A DNA stretch of 64,000 nt from Zygnema circumcarinatum (GCA_037447605.1 CM074810.1:1254787-1318786); one strand, 5' to 3'; counted from the stretch's first letter, positions 30,163 to 40,920 are shown. The notes: generated from the sequence alone by a model not told the origin. A program made the numbers and translations.

Positions 30163-32030
30163 CTAAGACCGTCTCAGCATCCTGATGGACTTGAAGGAGA
30201 GGTGCATAACTGTAATCCAGAAACACGAATTAGGAAATAGAAAGAGTATGCCGTTTGCATCATTTGACTACCCAAAACTCCCTGCAAACGGCTGCGACTT
30301 AATCCCAAAACATACCTGGTAAGCAGGCTGTAGCCCCTACAGGGAGCACACCACAATCTGCTATCATCACATCCTGGACACAAGCAAAAGAGCAGCCACC
30401 GCTCGTCCCTTTAGAAGGGGAGATATGAAGTGGAAGCGGAGCGGGTGAACTCTGCGCTCCAAATTTCCCTGCAGAACTCCCAACAGCAGCTTCAGGGAAG
30501 GCTCGTTTGAATCCATAAGCATTCCCGTACCTGTGAAGTTTCTCCACTCCGACTACCTAAAGTTTCAATCGCCTTCACTACGCCAAACCCTTCAACAACC
30601 TGCCCAAACACCACATGGCGGCCATCAAGCCTGCCCACCTCAACATGCATTAGTTAAGGGATTCTGTCTTGGCAACAATAAGTTAATAAAATGAGCCAGA
30701 CAGAATGAATGAAGTACTTCTGAGATAATGTATTCATGGATGCAGCCATAATCCAGAAGTCAATGGCAATAAAATAAGAATAATGGAGTCAGCTTCTGAT
30801 TTAAAAATAACTTAAGAACCACTTTGGAATGATAAGAACTAGGCAGGCATAGCTTACCAGGGGGTTGCTGCTACGCAGAGAAAAAACTGAGAGCCATTGC
30901 TGTTGGGGCCGCTATTGGCCATCGACAAAATGCCTGCATATTTCACAAGCGCTTCTTCTAAGTAAGTCTTAAGCAAGGGCCATTAACTAGCCTTGCCTAT
31001 AGCCTTCCTAACTGTATTTTCCTTCAAAACATGCAAACATAGAAATAGAGTTGAAGTACTCGTTGAGTCCCTTCAAGAAGGCAGGTTCCAAGGCAGGTTC
31101 CTCACCAGGCCCAAAGTGCCCAAGGACAAAGGTTTCGTCCGGAAACTTGGCTCCATAGATGGAGTACCCTCCAGTGCCATTGTCATTGGTGAAATCCCCT
31201 CCTGCTCAGAAGCACAAAAGAAGGAAATCAGCTAAGGCTTCTTGCATTGCTTTTGGAACCGATCTGCGTATCCTAAAGGTGATCACCAAACTTAAAAGGT
31301 AAGAAAATCGAAGTCCATCGATAGAATTGAGTGAGTAACGTACCTTGTGCCATAAAGCCAGGAATGATTCGATGAAATCGAGAATTTTTGTATCCTTCTC
31401 CAGCAGGCGCTTGGCAGAGCTGGAGAAAATTCTCAGCAGTTTTGGGAGCTACGTCTTTTTTCAACTACAGACAAATCAACATAGAAATACGGATAATAAG
31501 ACAAAGAAAATTCCAATAAATTAGAGAACTTCTGATTCCCATTCACCCAAGCATAAAAAACATGAAGAATAAAGCATACACTCATTTGTGGATCCTGAGG
31601 TTCACGAAGTCATAGGATCAGGAGAAAGGAAGGAAGGAAGGATGTCCCTCCGACATATCACTGTCAAGCAAACCTTTTATAAACAAAATGCTCCAACCAA
31701 TCCTTTCCTAGTGAAAAATATAACCTGTCCTACCACTTGACAACTGGCTCATCTTGCATTTTCTCAAATGCAGGAAATCTACCTGGTACTAATCTAAAAA
31801 AAATCATTTCAGACCAGAACCAGAATCAGAAACCATCGAAACATCTGATCCCATCGCACCTCGATCACCACTCGACCAACAGGAGTGCCGGCGCCATAGC
31901 GGCCGAGGCATATGTCAAAAAATACGAGCGGATTGTCGGCCTTAACAGGGCCAAGCGGCGGCTGGTAGCCTCCTCCCAGCGTAGCCGCCAAGGCTGCCAC
32001 CTCTTCCGGCTTGCTCCCTCCTGCCCCCAT
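30163..32030 (-). CDS. Cyclophilin-type peptidyl-prolyl isomerase, probably N-myristoylated
   Basis: Exons on the minus strand: 32030-31860, 31464-31344, 31201-31106, 30933-30858, 30630-30531, 30373-30316 and 30209-30163; 222 residues. The cyclophilin domain starts near residue 34 (PLVFFDI). [15 protein letters not shown] carries the catalytic arginine (residue 89) with the F, M and Q contacts; [25 protein letters not shown] (Trp155, His160) and MIADCGVL complete it, so prolyl isomerase activity is expected. The N-terminus MGAGGSK fits the MGxxxS myristoylation pattern, suggesting a membrane-attached form; this is inference. The last exon, after PVGATACLP, is short and family-unlike, so the C-terminus is the least certain part. 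Three ERSE-like elements lie 107-312 bases upstream of the start. Confidence 0.9.
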
Positions 32031-32136
32031 GGCTTCCTCCTCCCCTCCTCTCCTCTCCTGCAAGACAAGCTCCTGCTGCACTGCACTGCAGGGGTGTGCT
32101 CGTAAGCCGGCACCTGATGGCTGCAGCTTGGGTCAA

Positions 32137-32155
32137 CCAATCCGACGACGTCACG
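32137..32155 (+). promoter_or_regulatory. ERSE-like element 1 upstream of cyclophilin
   Basis: CCAAT-N10-CACG in the context CGACGACGTCACGTGG, about 107 bases upstream of the cyclophilin start codon. The overlapping GACGTCACGTGG contains two ACGT cores suited to bZIP binding. Confidence 0.55.
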
Positions 32156-32288
32156 TGGAACACACTGACACGTGACGTTGTTTCAGAATGCCACGTAGCA
32201 CGTCTGATATGACGTGGCAGAAGTCTATCCTCTTTGAAGCCGAAGGGAAGGGGGGCAACTTGGGCTCTCTCCATCGCTGTAGCGTCGT

Positions 32289-32307
32289 CCAATGGCGACT
32301 TGCCACG
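32289..32307 (+). promoter_or_regulatory. ERSE-like element 2 upstream of cyclophilin
   Basis: CCAAT-N10-CACG with GCCACGTTC. It faces element 3, in opposite orientation 16 bases away. Confidence 0.55.
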
Positions 32308-32323
32308 TTCTCAAAATTGCGTA

Positions 32324-32342
32324 CGTGGCGAATCGTCATTGG
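32324..32342 (-). promoter_or_regulatory. ERSE-like element 3 upstream of cyclophilin
   Basis: Plus strand CGTG-N10-ATTGG in the context TACGTGGCGA, inverted relative to element 2. It falls within the dispersed repeat also found at 26002-26054. Confidence 0.55.
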
Positions 32343-32902
32343 AAGGTGCTCGACTTGAGCCCGCAAATCGAGAAAGCCCCCTTTTGGTGAGCGAAGGTGT
32401 TCCCTTCGCATGAGGGGGGGGGGACTGTGCTGCTTCTTTTTCTTTATAGTAGCGACCGCCATTGAACTGCGCAAAGAGTTAGAGAGTGAATTCATCGATT
32501 CCTCGATGTAAGAAAAATCAAGCAACAGCTGAATGTGTGTTAAATCATCATTGTAGAATTTATTGATAAATTGCAACGGTTACACCGACGAGGTTGCACT
32601 GACATTCTTGAGCTGAGCTTGAGCTGAGCAATTCATCTCTCCATGAGAGAATCTCATGTAAGATTGTTGCGCAGTGGCCTTGGAACAATCTTAGATGAGA
32701 TATAATGCCTTATTCAGTTGGGAACCGCGCTGCCTAGCCTTCAGCGGGCTACAATACCAACCTCAGACAGCGAATAATACAAATAACGAGGCAGAATGAA
32801 ATTGTACTACCACTCTCCTTTATCTTCCTCTGGCCTAGGTGCTGCAGGTCTTATTCAGTGCCCTTCAGTGCGCTTCCCCCTTCTTGTGCAGAAAGGAGCC
32901 GC
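32343..32902. other. Spacer between cyclophilin promoter and GH5 3' end
   Basis: A G10 run at 32415-32424 and AT-richer DNA towards the GH5 3' end. No gene seen. It probably includes the GH5 3' UTR. Confidence 0.5.
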
Positions 32903-35900
32903 CTACAAGAGCCATAGCAAACAAGTTAAAACCACGAACTGAATCACCCAATACAATTTGGAACCTCCAATCGTTGGAGTCCCAGCGTTAGGAGGTGGAC
33001 CGGGCGTCTCGAGAATGAGTGAGCCCGCTGCGGGAGGGAGGTTGCCAGACAAACTGATGCCGCTTGCAGGAGGTGGAGTGCCAATAACAGCAGGCTTAGG
33101 TGGAGGAGGGCCGGCAAGTGGGGTGGAGTTCGCAGGTAGTATCGGCACCATGGGAGGCTGTGGAGGCGGGGAACTTTTGGGGGAAGGGGAAGGGAAAGAG
33201 GACGGCAGAGGAGGGGAAGGTGAAGGGGAAGGGGAAGGGAAAGGTGAATGCGAGGGGGAAGGGGAAGGGAAAGGGGACGGCGGAGGAGGGGAAGGTGAGG
33301 GGGAAGGGGTAGGGGAAGGGGAAGGTGAATGCGAAGGGGGAGGGGAAGGGAAAGGGGACGGCAGAGGAGGGGAAGGTGAGGGGGAAGGGGAAGGGGAAGG
33401 TGAATGCGAAGGGGTAGGGGAAGGGAAAGGGGACGGCAGAGGAGGGGAAGGTGAGGGGGAAGGGGAAGGGGAAGGGGAAGGGGAAGGTGAATGCGAAGGG
33501 GGAGGGGAAGGGAAAGGGGACGGCGGAGGAGAAGGGGGTGGGAAAGGGGACAGTGAAGGGAAAGGGGAAGGGGAACGGGGAGGGAAAGGTGGAGGGGGCG
33601 AAGGTGGGGGAAGGGAGGGGGAAGGCGCATACGTTATCGGGGGAGATGGCAGCGGTGTTGGCAGTGATGGCAAACTGCACAATAAACATAAGCAGAATGA
33701 CAAATTGTACAAATTCATAGGGTTGTAAGCGGCAAAAATAGCTAGCCATACCAATGTCTATTTCCCGTCTTGTTGAATCCACTTCGAGGCTTAAGATGCT
33801 CCCCTGCTAAATGAAAAGGAGGATTAACAATCCTTGATGCAGACGTTGAAGCCACGTTACAGTTCACTAGAGTTTACTGCAACTGCTTTCAATGCTGGAA
33901 GGATGCGATGAGATATTCTGAAAGAGGGTTGAAAGCCACACCTGAATGATGGATACATAATAGATTTCAGATGCCACAATTTGTCTGAGTGGACCGATGA
34001 CCAGTCATCCATCAGGATCCCCCCAGTGTCACCGGAATTGGGTCCCCATGTGAAGTATGTCCATACCAGCTGCTTTCTCCTGCCAGTCCCGAGCAGCAGA
34101 TTAGCTGACATGAGTTATATACAAACGGGTTTGTTGAGGAAACCATGTCAATGCTCTATCAACTTGATTTTATCCAAAGAATTCCATGGAAGATGGTTCA
34201 AAGTCTTGGAATTGAACCATGACTGGGGGAAGCAAAGGACAAGGGGAACATGAGCACCTGATATAGTCGAGGAAGTTCCAAAACCAAAGTTTCTCTATTG
34301 TCTCATAGACTCCAGTGCTGGTAAAGTTGACTCGTGTCCCAAATTCTCCAACCCAAACAGGGGCAATGTCTTGGTCCTTCACGAAGCCATAAAGTGTGTC
34401 CCAGTGGGCCTCCAAGTTATTCGGAAAATCAGGCGCAGTCAGCCATGAATTATTCGCGACAAGTGGTCCGTAGTCGTGTACGGTGTAAACCAGCTTATTG
34501 GGAACCTAAATCAAAGATAAAGAACACCATGTCATCCAAATATAAGAAATGAACATGCCCTGCAACTCTCTCTCTCTCTCGCTCTATCTCTGTCTCTATA
34601 TATATCTATATCTCTCGCTTTCTTTGTCCCTCTCTGTCCCTCTCTCTCTCTGTCTATCTCTCTCTCTGTCTCTCTGTCTCTCTTTGTCCCTCTCTCTCTC
34701 TCTTTGCGAGGAGATTCCACTATATACAGCTCAGGCCTGTGTCAACTCTCCATTTTGCTGTGGTTATTAGTTAGGCAGTAAGTGGGGAGGGTGTGACGTG
34801 GAGACCTTACAGTGAGCTCCAGTGGGTAGGTTATCAGGGGAATGAGGTTTCCTCCCCAATTGCCGTCATACCACATGCCTTCTACGCAGATAAGCCAGTC
34901 GGGCATGATTTCCTGGATGGCATCTGCAGCTCTAAACATCCAGTGTATTCCCACACAGTGAAGAACTTAGTCCAACTTTCCTCACGTATTCAACTGCACC
35001 AACATCAGCAAGCATTCACTTGCAATTTACTTCCTTACAGCTACACTTTGCTCGAGGACAAAGCCTCAGAAAAATTAGCCACGTCAATCTCTGCCCCTTT
35101 TCCTCACCCCGGCCGCCCTCCCCCACTGCTTTTCCCTCTTACTCTCCATTCACCGTTTCTTGCATTCTCCATCATTATCCCCTCACGTTCAGAGGGTCAC
35201 TCAACCATCTGATTCATCTGGCTTATGTTCCCTTCATTCCTCTCTCCACTTTTTCCCCACCAGTTTTCTTTCTAGTTCCCTTGTTCTCCCCCTTCCCAAT
35301 CGTCCCTGTTATCCTCCCCCCCTCTTTTGGCTTCTCATCGCTTCCCCTCATCCCTCTTCTGCCTTTCACTCTTTCACCCGCCCTGCCTTCACACTTTCCC
35401 CCTGCCCCGTTGTCCCTCTTACCCCTTCCATCTTTCCCTTCCCTACCTACCCTAATGTCCGTGTATCTTCCATTTTCATCCTCCCTTGTCTCCCTTGGGT
35501 CTTCCTCCTTTCCTTATTTTTTTCCTTTGTACTCCTCCATTTCCATTCTCGTCTCCCGTTCCTCTCCTTCTCCTTCGCCCTTTCTTTCTCCTTCTCCCTC
35601 CCCCATCTTTTCTCGTTCTCCCTCTCCCCTTCTCCTTGTTCATTTGTTCTCCCTTGGCAAAGACTGTGTTGTACCTCTTAGAAGCCCATCGCCAGTTGTT
35701 GTCGTTTGTGCTCGTATCCCAATACGGAGCATCAACTCCGGGACCATTGTGAGGCTCGTTGAACAAGTCGACCTGAATCACATGGAACTATTACTGGCCA
35801 CTGCTCTTAACCATACCTGCTACTTTTCGCTTCACGTAAAAATAAAGCACCGAAGCATGAAAAATGAAAGAGAATCGTCGGAAGTGAATATTTGAATTTT

Positions 35901-37610
35901 AACAGTGGTATCGTGACTCCTCTGCCTTTTCTCCGAACGACAGCACCTCAAGAGCTGCTCCCAACGATTGCTTCAAGGAGGTATGAGCTGCAAGCGAGGT
36001 TGATAGCAAGCCTTAAGGCATGTTAACTCACCCCAACAACAGCCGGGTAGTCTTTAAGGGCGTACGTGACGTTCCTCCAGGTGTCGATCCAAAATGATGT
36101 TGGGAACGTCTCATTGTACCAAAGGCCTCGCTCTGGCAATGGATTTTTGGGATTTGTTTTGTCAAGGCGGTGATAATCCAGAATCACTCTAATGCCTCTC
36201 TTTCCAGCAGCATCTACGATCGTTTGCATCACTTCAATGGATGTCAGGTTCTGCAAAAAAAAATCCATTCCCTCGGCAAAATATCAAGCAATATACAGGG
36301 CGGCGACCTCGAACATGAATTCTTCCTCAAGTATGTTGTTATCTTGGCTGCCAAGTTTAATGCTCCCGGTTGTAATAATAAAGGGCCGGGTGGAGAAAAA
36401 GTGATGTTTTTCTCCCTCTCGTCCCGCCACTCTCTTTCCATGAATTGAAACACGTGATTCGGACCCATGCTGGAGTATGCCTTTCAGTAAGACGCAGGAC
36501 ATAATCATTGAGATGAGGCAAGCTTAAGCCAATGACAATGCAAACCTTACCACCAAGTCCGGATTTGTATACGTATTGATGCCAGTGGGAATGACGTTTG
36601 GTTGAACGCAGGTCCCAGCGAATGCGAGTCGGATGAGGTTGAATTGCAGCTCCACCATCTGATCAAGGTAGGATTGGTAGTTCCGCTCGCCCCATATTCC
36701 GTCCACAACACAGTTACTGCCCTCAAATCCGTTCCAGTTCACGCCCGAAAAGTACACCTGACAGAAGAAAACAACGTATAGATTAGGAGTATGTACCACA
36801 AACGTTAAATTTGTACATATTGCCTGCAGCATACAAGGCGTATGAGCACTGCTATGCACACATTGCATACATGCAGGAATGGATCCGCGCATAGATAGAT
36901 GCACATTTGAAAGAAAATGCTACTTTTTGACGTGCATTGGAAGCATAAATAAGCGGCAAGTCAGCCCCCTTGTGACAGACCTTGTTCCCTTCAGAGTCCA
37001 CGATATTGCTGCCGTCTGTGCTCCAATAGCCGGATCCTGCCTCAAGCCGCCTCCTCGGGAGCTTCAAGTCGGAGAAACCATCAGTTGATACTTCATAGGA
37101 GAACGCCAAATTCAGCATGGAGATGACAGTCAAAAGCCGTACAACCTGCAAACGTCCAGTTACCAGGCATATCCTATTAACATAAAAGGTTTTAAACTGT
37201 CTCTTTACTTGAAAGTTACTTGGATCCGTGCAGGGAAACAGCAGCCTCCAGCTGCATCCTGACTGCATTCAGAACTCCATCAAAACGATAAAGGTTCAGC
37301 TCGATCGTTGAAAGTCCACAGATATCAGACACTTGAAGAATAAGCGGAGCAATGCAGCTAGCATACACGAGCACCTGATAGATCTCATAAACTATGTCAC
37401 CAACACCAACACATAATTAAGCCTAATCCCTGAGCTCGCCCAGCTCTCCTGCAACTGCATTTCCTAGACCTTCCCGGTGCCAAGCGAATCTCCGTGCCTC
37501 CCTACCTTTGCAAGATCCTTCCTGCATCCCCTCCATGGATCCAAGTTACCACACTCTGCCATTGAAGCAGACGTCCCAGCCGCCTCCTTCCCTCTCCTTC
37601 TCTCCGCCAT
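32903..37610 (-). CDS. GH5 glycoside hydrolase with Ser/Pro stalk and GPI-type tail
   Basis: Nine exons on the minus strand (37610-37506, 37145-36981, 36757-36551, 36250-36032, 35772-35675, 34931-34811, 34505-34258, 34079-33942, 33674-32903) join without phase conflict into 690 residues. An early hydrophobic segment ([15 protein letters not shown]) would act as signal sequence. The GH5 barrel shows [29 protein letters not shown] with the acid/base Glu238, and VWVGEFGTR with the nucleophile Glu359, fitting a beta-glucanase or mannanase of the cellulase clan. From about residue 434 a long Ser/Pro repeat ([15 protein letters not shown]) resembles hydroxyproline-rich wall proteins. The last residues ([20 protein letters not shown]) form a small-residue site plus hydrophobic tail typical of GPI attachment. 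A cell-wall enzyme tethered at the plasma membrane is inferred. Exact substrate is unknown. An upstream in-frame ATG sets the start. Confidence 0.85.
33175..33600. repeat. Minisatellite encoding the GH5 Ser/Pro stalk
   Basis: Plus-strand units of GGGGAAGGGGAAGGTGAATGC and variants repeat about five times with a period near 70-80 bases, separated by GGACGGCGGAGGAG or GGACGGCAGAGGAG. On the minus strand this codes for Pro/Ser repeats in the last GH5 exon. Other frames are also open but are shadows. Confidence 0.85.
34564..34705. repeat. CT-rich microsatellite in a GH5 intron
   Basis: A tract of CTCTCTGTCTCTATC-type repeats, in the intron between GH5 exons 34505-34258 and 34931-34811. Confidence 0.9.
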
Positions 37611-37739
37611 GGACAAGAGCTCACTTTCAGGAGAGCTGCAGCTGCAGTCCCTCTTGCAACCGCTGACAGGCCTCCTCTCCGTCGCGAACAGGAGTCAAAC
37701 ATCGACAAATGTGAATGCACCACGTGTACACGTTGTACA

Positions 37740-37758
37740 CGTGGCGCATGATCATTGG
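37740..37758 (-). promoter_or_regulatory. ERSE-like element upstream of GH5
   Basis: Plus strand CGTG-N10-ATTGG inside GTACACGTGGCGCATGATCA, about 130 bases upstream of the GH5 start codon. In gene orientation it reads CCAAT-N10-CACG. Two further CACGTGTAC/CACGTTGTAC strings lie immediately beside it. Confidence 0.55.
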
Positions 37759-38267
37759 CTATTGACTTGACTCTCTGCTGCAAATCGGAAGGCCTCGTGG
37801 ATACGACAATTCGCATCTCGGTCCCTTTCGTACGTCGCCAGCGGTACGGACGATCTGCAAAGTGACCATACGGCGGGGCGGCAGGTACGGCAGGCACTGC
37901 AGAAAGTCACTTCTAGAATATCGGACGGCTGAGATTATTCAAAAGCTTGGCCCGCACATGTAATCGACGGCGCACATCTGCCGACAGGAGGGGCGCCTGG
38001 CGCCTACCGAGGCGTTTTGATTGGTCGCCCGCGCGGATACTAAATGAAACCGCGGTGCTCCAGGTTGGGGAAACCACGAGTGGTTTGGTTCGATGACGCT
38101 GACGTATTTAACGTCAGCAAGTTGCCAACCGCTCTTCCGGATGGCGTCACACATTGGCGGCCTTTTGCTTGCTTGCTCAGACGCCAAACGCGCGCGAGAG
38201 CAGCCATGGAGCAGCTGGGTGGCTAGCTGGGGGTGGGGGGAGGGGGGCATACGCGGGGGTGGGCGCG

Positions 38268-39293
38268 ATGGAGGGGAGGTGGAGGGAGAGGGTTTCCGGG
38301 CGGCGCTATCTTTTCCCGACTTCTCTGCAAGAAGCTCTTGCAGAGCTGGAGAGGATAAAGAAGGCCAGGGCGGACGGGACGTATGTGCGGACGCCAAAGA
38401 CCGTGGGGCCGCCGGACGCACTGGCGGTGGAGACCTACGAGATACTGGTCCATGTGGACACAGGGGCAGTCGCCGAGATGGCTCTACTCGGTATGATCCC
38501 CCGGTGGGTGGCCGTGCATCGTATAGCGGGCGACCCACCCCACAATGAGCAGTTCTTCGAGTGGTTCGCCAACAACAATGCGAAACTGGTGGAGGCTGCG
38601 GCATATATGGCGGATGTAAAAGCGAAGATGAAGTCCATCGGGCTTGGGCAGATTCTCGGGCTGTCCGGGGAGGCGATCCGGTACGTGGACGCTGCCTACT
38701 TGGCATGGAAGGAGACGCGGAGGTGGTATGCCAAGGTGGAGCTTAGGTTGGTGGAGGAGCACCGGGAAAAGATGAGGGAGCTGCAGGAGGATCGGAAGCA
38801 GCTGACCGATCAATTCGGTGTCCTATCGGGGGTGTTGGCCGAAATGTCGACACCATTGAGGGATATACCTGGGGCGGACGCGGCATATGTTGAATATGAG
38901 GAGTCCGTCCGTGCCTTGTCCGATAGGGGGGCGGCTAGGAAGCTGAGGGATAAGCGCCTCAAGGCGTTGAGGATAGAACGGGCGAAGGCGAGATTGCCGT
39001 CGCTCATGGATTTGCGGAAGGAGGCGGCGGGGTGGGGCCAAGGTCCGCGCGGGGCTAATATCTACCCGGCGGCCATGGCGGAGCAGGCCCGGTTGCGGGT
39101 CTTAGCGGAAGTGGGGCCACCAGCTCCATTTTACCGTGAGGATCCGCAGGGGGAGAGGGGGATAGCGAAGCCAGCGTCGTATTATAGGGCGCGGTTAGCC
39201 TATCCCGTCCCTCTGAGGCCGAGTCCGTCTCCTGGCGGAGGCGATCGCCAAACTGAGGGCGAGTCGTCCCTGGGAGTACCTGTTGGGCCCTGA
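38268..39293 (+). CDS. Orphan GC-rich ORF, no recognised family
   Basis: An uninterrupted 341-codon ORF from the ATG at 38268, GC-rich and without introns, unlike every other gene here. The body is rich in charged helices (for example VELRLVEEHREKMRELQEDR), suggesting coiled coil. The end of the frame becomes Pro/Gly/Ser-rich, while another frame from about 39205 to a stop at 39351 reads like protein (LLAEAIAKLRASRPWEYLLG). A one- or two-base indel near 39200, in the genome or the assembly, could have broken the C-terminus. The frame is open upstream of the ATG to 38154, but without a conserved start. It could be a lineage-specific gene, a retrogene or part of a mobile element. Confidence 0.45.
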   Translation: MEGRWRERVSGRRYLFPTSLQEALAELERIKKARADGTYVRTPKTVGPPDALAVETYEILVHVDTGAVAEMALLGMIPRWVAVHRIAGDPPHNEQFFEWFANNNAKLVEAAAYMADVKAKMKSIGLGQILGLSGEAIRYVDAAYLAWKETRRWYAKVELRLVEEHREKMRELQEDRKQLTDQFGVLSGVLAEMSTPLRDIPGADAAYVEYEESVRALSDRGAARKLRDKRLKALRIERAKARLPSLMDLRKEAAGWGQGPRGANIYPAAMAEQARLRVLAEVGPPAPFYREDPQGERGIAKPASYYRARLAYPVPLRPSPSPGGGDRQTEGESSLGVPVGP

Positions 39294-39742
39294 AACCCCA
39301 GAGCCATTGGATGAGGTGATGGCGGGCTCGATGGAAGGGGAGGGAGTGTAGGGAGGCACTTTGGAATGCTTGTACAAAAGAATGTTGACTTAACATCACC
39401 AATACGATAGAACATGTGAGCGAAGTTTCGTCGTTGGGCTTTTACACGAGTTGACGTTACCCTGCAAACGCGCTGCAGATGGATCCATCTCGGAAGTTCA
39501 AAGCTTGAATCAGACATGGTTTGACATGTGGATGCTGAACTTGAAAGCAGGGTCAATGCATGAGAAGGAGGTTTGATGAGTTGAGCTGACTCCAGAAAGT
39601 CGGACTTGGAATTGCATTTTAAGAGTTGAACATTTGAAACTTTTATTTCGGGCCGCATACCTGGAGTCCACCATTTCGTTAACCCAGTTTTGGAAACTCT
39701 ATCGACAAGCTTCCACAGATCGGACCATTAGACAAACCAGTC

Positions 39743-40045
39743 GACTGGTTGGCAACCAGTGGTTGCGGACCGAAACAACCATTCGACTGGTTTGGAACCA
39801 GTGGATGCCACTGGTTGGCAACCATTCGACTGGTTGCCAACCAGTGCCGCCGGATCGAAACAACCATTCGACTGGTTGCCAACCAGTGGCATCCACTGGT
39901 TCCAAACCATTCGACTGGTTGCCAACCAGTGGTTGCGGACCGAAACAACCATTCGACTGGTTGCGAACCAGTGGCGCAGGACTGAAACAACCATTCGACT
40001 GGTTCGGAACCAGTGATCCAATGGTTGGCAACCATTGGATCATTG
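39743..40045. repeat. Array of 42-bp hairpin units, block 1
   Basis: About seven tandem units near 42 bases long, each holding a palindrome of the type GACTGGTTGCCAACCAGTGG followed by a GGACCGAAACAACCATTC-like spacer. The array ends in a perfect 21-base palindrome (CCAATGGTTGGCAACCATTGG, one-base centre) at 40018-40038, so single strands could fold into serial hairpins. Confidence 0.9.
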
Positions 40046-40210
40046 GTTCGACGACGCGACCTATAGTCACTCGCCACGTGGCCAAAGGCTAGTTCTGCGT
40101 GTTCCCACTAGACTAAGACTGTCGGTCGGTCCACATCCGGACCGAATCTCCTAAGGACCTTTGACAACGGCTAAGGACCGTACGGTGTACAGTTCGGGGC
40201 TATACCCCTA

Positions 40211-40702
40211 CAGTCAACAGTCCTCATATTTTCCACCTTGTACAGTGCGTCCCCAAGAAATTCGCCCCGATTTTGCCGAAACCACCTTTTTGTACGGTAA
40301 GTCTGTGTTAGCCGTAGTACCCGTACTATCCGTACCCTTAAAACCCTAAAATCCTAGAAACCCTAAAAACCGTACTAGCCGTACTAGCCGTACTAGCCGT
40401 ACTTGCTGTACTAGCCGTTACGGACTTCAGCAAAACTCACCGAATCTTCCCGCACGTGCCGCCGTAAGAGGCGCTCGCTCGTCTTTCCTCCTTCTTGGCT
40501 CCGATACGACACGATACTGAACGACACGGTGCGATACGGTACAATATGGTACGGTACGATACGTACGAACCAACATGAACTCTAACATGAACTCTAACAA
40601 TACCGCCCGTCTATTGGTAACACGAACCATCTATTTGCAAAAATCAATATTTTCGCCTCATATTTGCCAAAACCATGGCGAAAATATGAGGACTGTTGAC
40701 TG
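40211..40702. mobile_element. Candidate MITE with 22-bp perfect inverted termini
   Basis: The first 22 bases from 40211 (CAGTCAACAGTCCTCATATT...) are the exact reverse complement of the last 22 bases, 40681-40702. TA lies directly outside both ends (40209-40210 and 40703-40704), as for a Tc1/mariner-type insertion. The 492 bp interior has no transposase; it has a CGTACTAGC tandem run at about 40370-40420 and a 13-base tandem duplication (AACATGAACTCTA) near 40572. Confidence 0.8.
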
Positions 40703-40792
40703 TATTGTACACATAATTTTGGTGGGTTGCCAACCGTTGACAACTAGTGATTTAATGGTTGCCAACCATTTGATTTAATGGATATAACCATT

Positions 40793-40920
40793 CGACTGGT
40801 TGCCAACCAGTGCCGCCGGATCGAAACAACCATTCGACTGGTTGCCAACCAGTGGATGCCACTGGTTCACAACCAGTGGTTGCGGATCGAAACAACCATT
40901 CGACTGGTTGGCAACCAGTA
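40793..40920. repeat. Array of 42-bp hairpin units, block 2
   Basis: Three more units of the same type as 39743-40045 (GACTGGTTGCCAACCAGT with a GATCGAAACAACCATTC spacer). The two blocks flank the MITE at 40211-40702. Confidence 0.9.

Noticed and set aside
32944-33782. Alternative long ORFs across the GH5 stalk region, both strands
   Set aside because: Only one minus-strand frame joins the GH5 exons in phase and ends in a GPI-type tail. The others are shadows of the minisatellite.
33755-33810. Extra GH5 exon after the acceptor at about 33800
   Set aside because: Joining it to exon 34079-33942 meets a stop after four codons, whereas direct joining to 33674 keeps frame.
35020-35895. 291-codon plus-strand ORF (CT-rich)
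   Set aside because: It lies across GH5 introns and exons in the wrong strand and is low-complexity Ser/Pro/Leu.
38450-38480. Retropepsin-like DTGA in the orphan ORF
   Set aside because: The four-residue match lacks the flanking hydrophobic pattern and any other retroelement domain.
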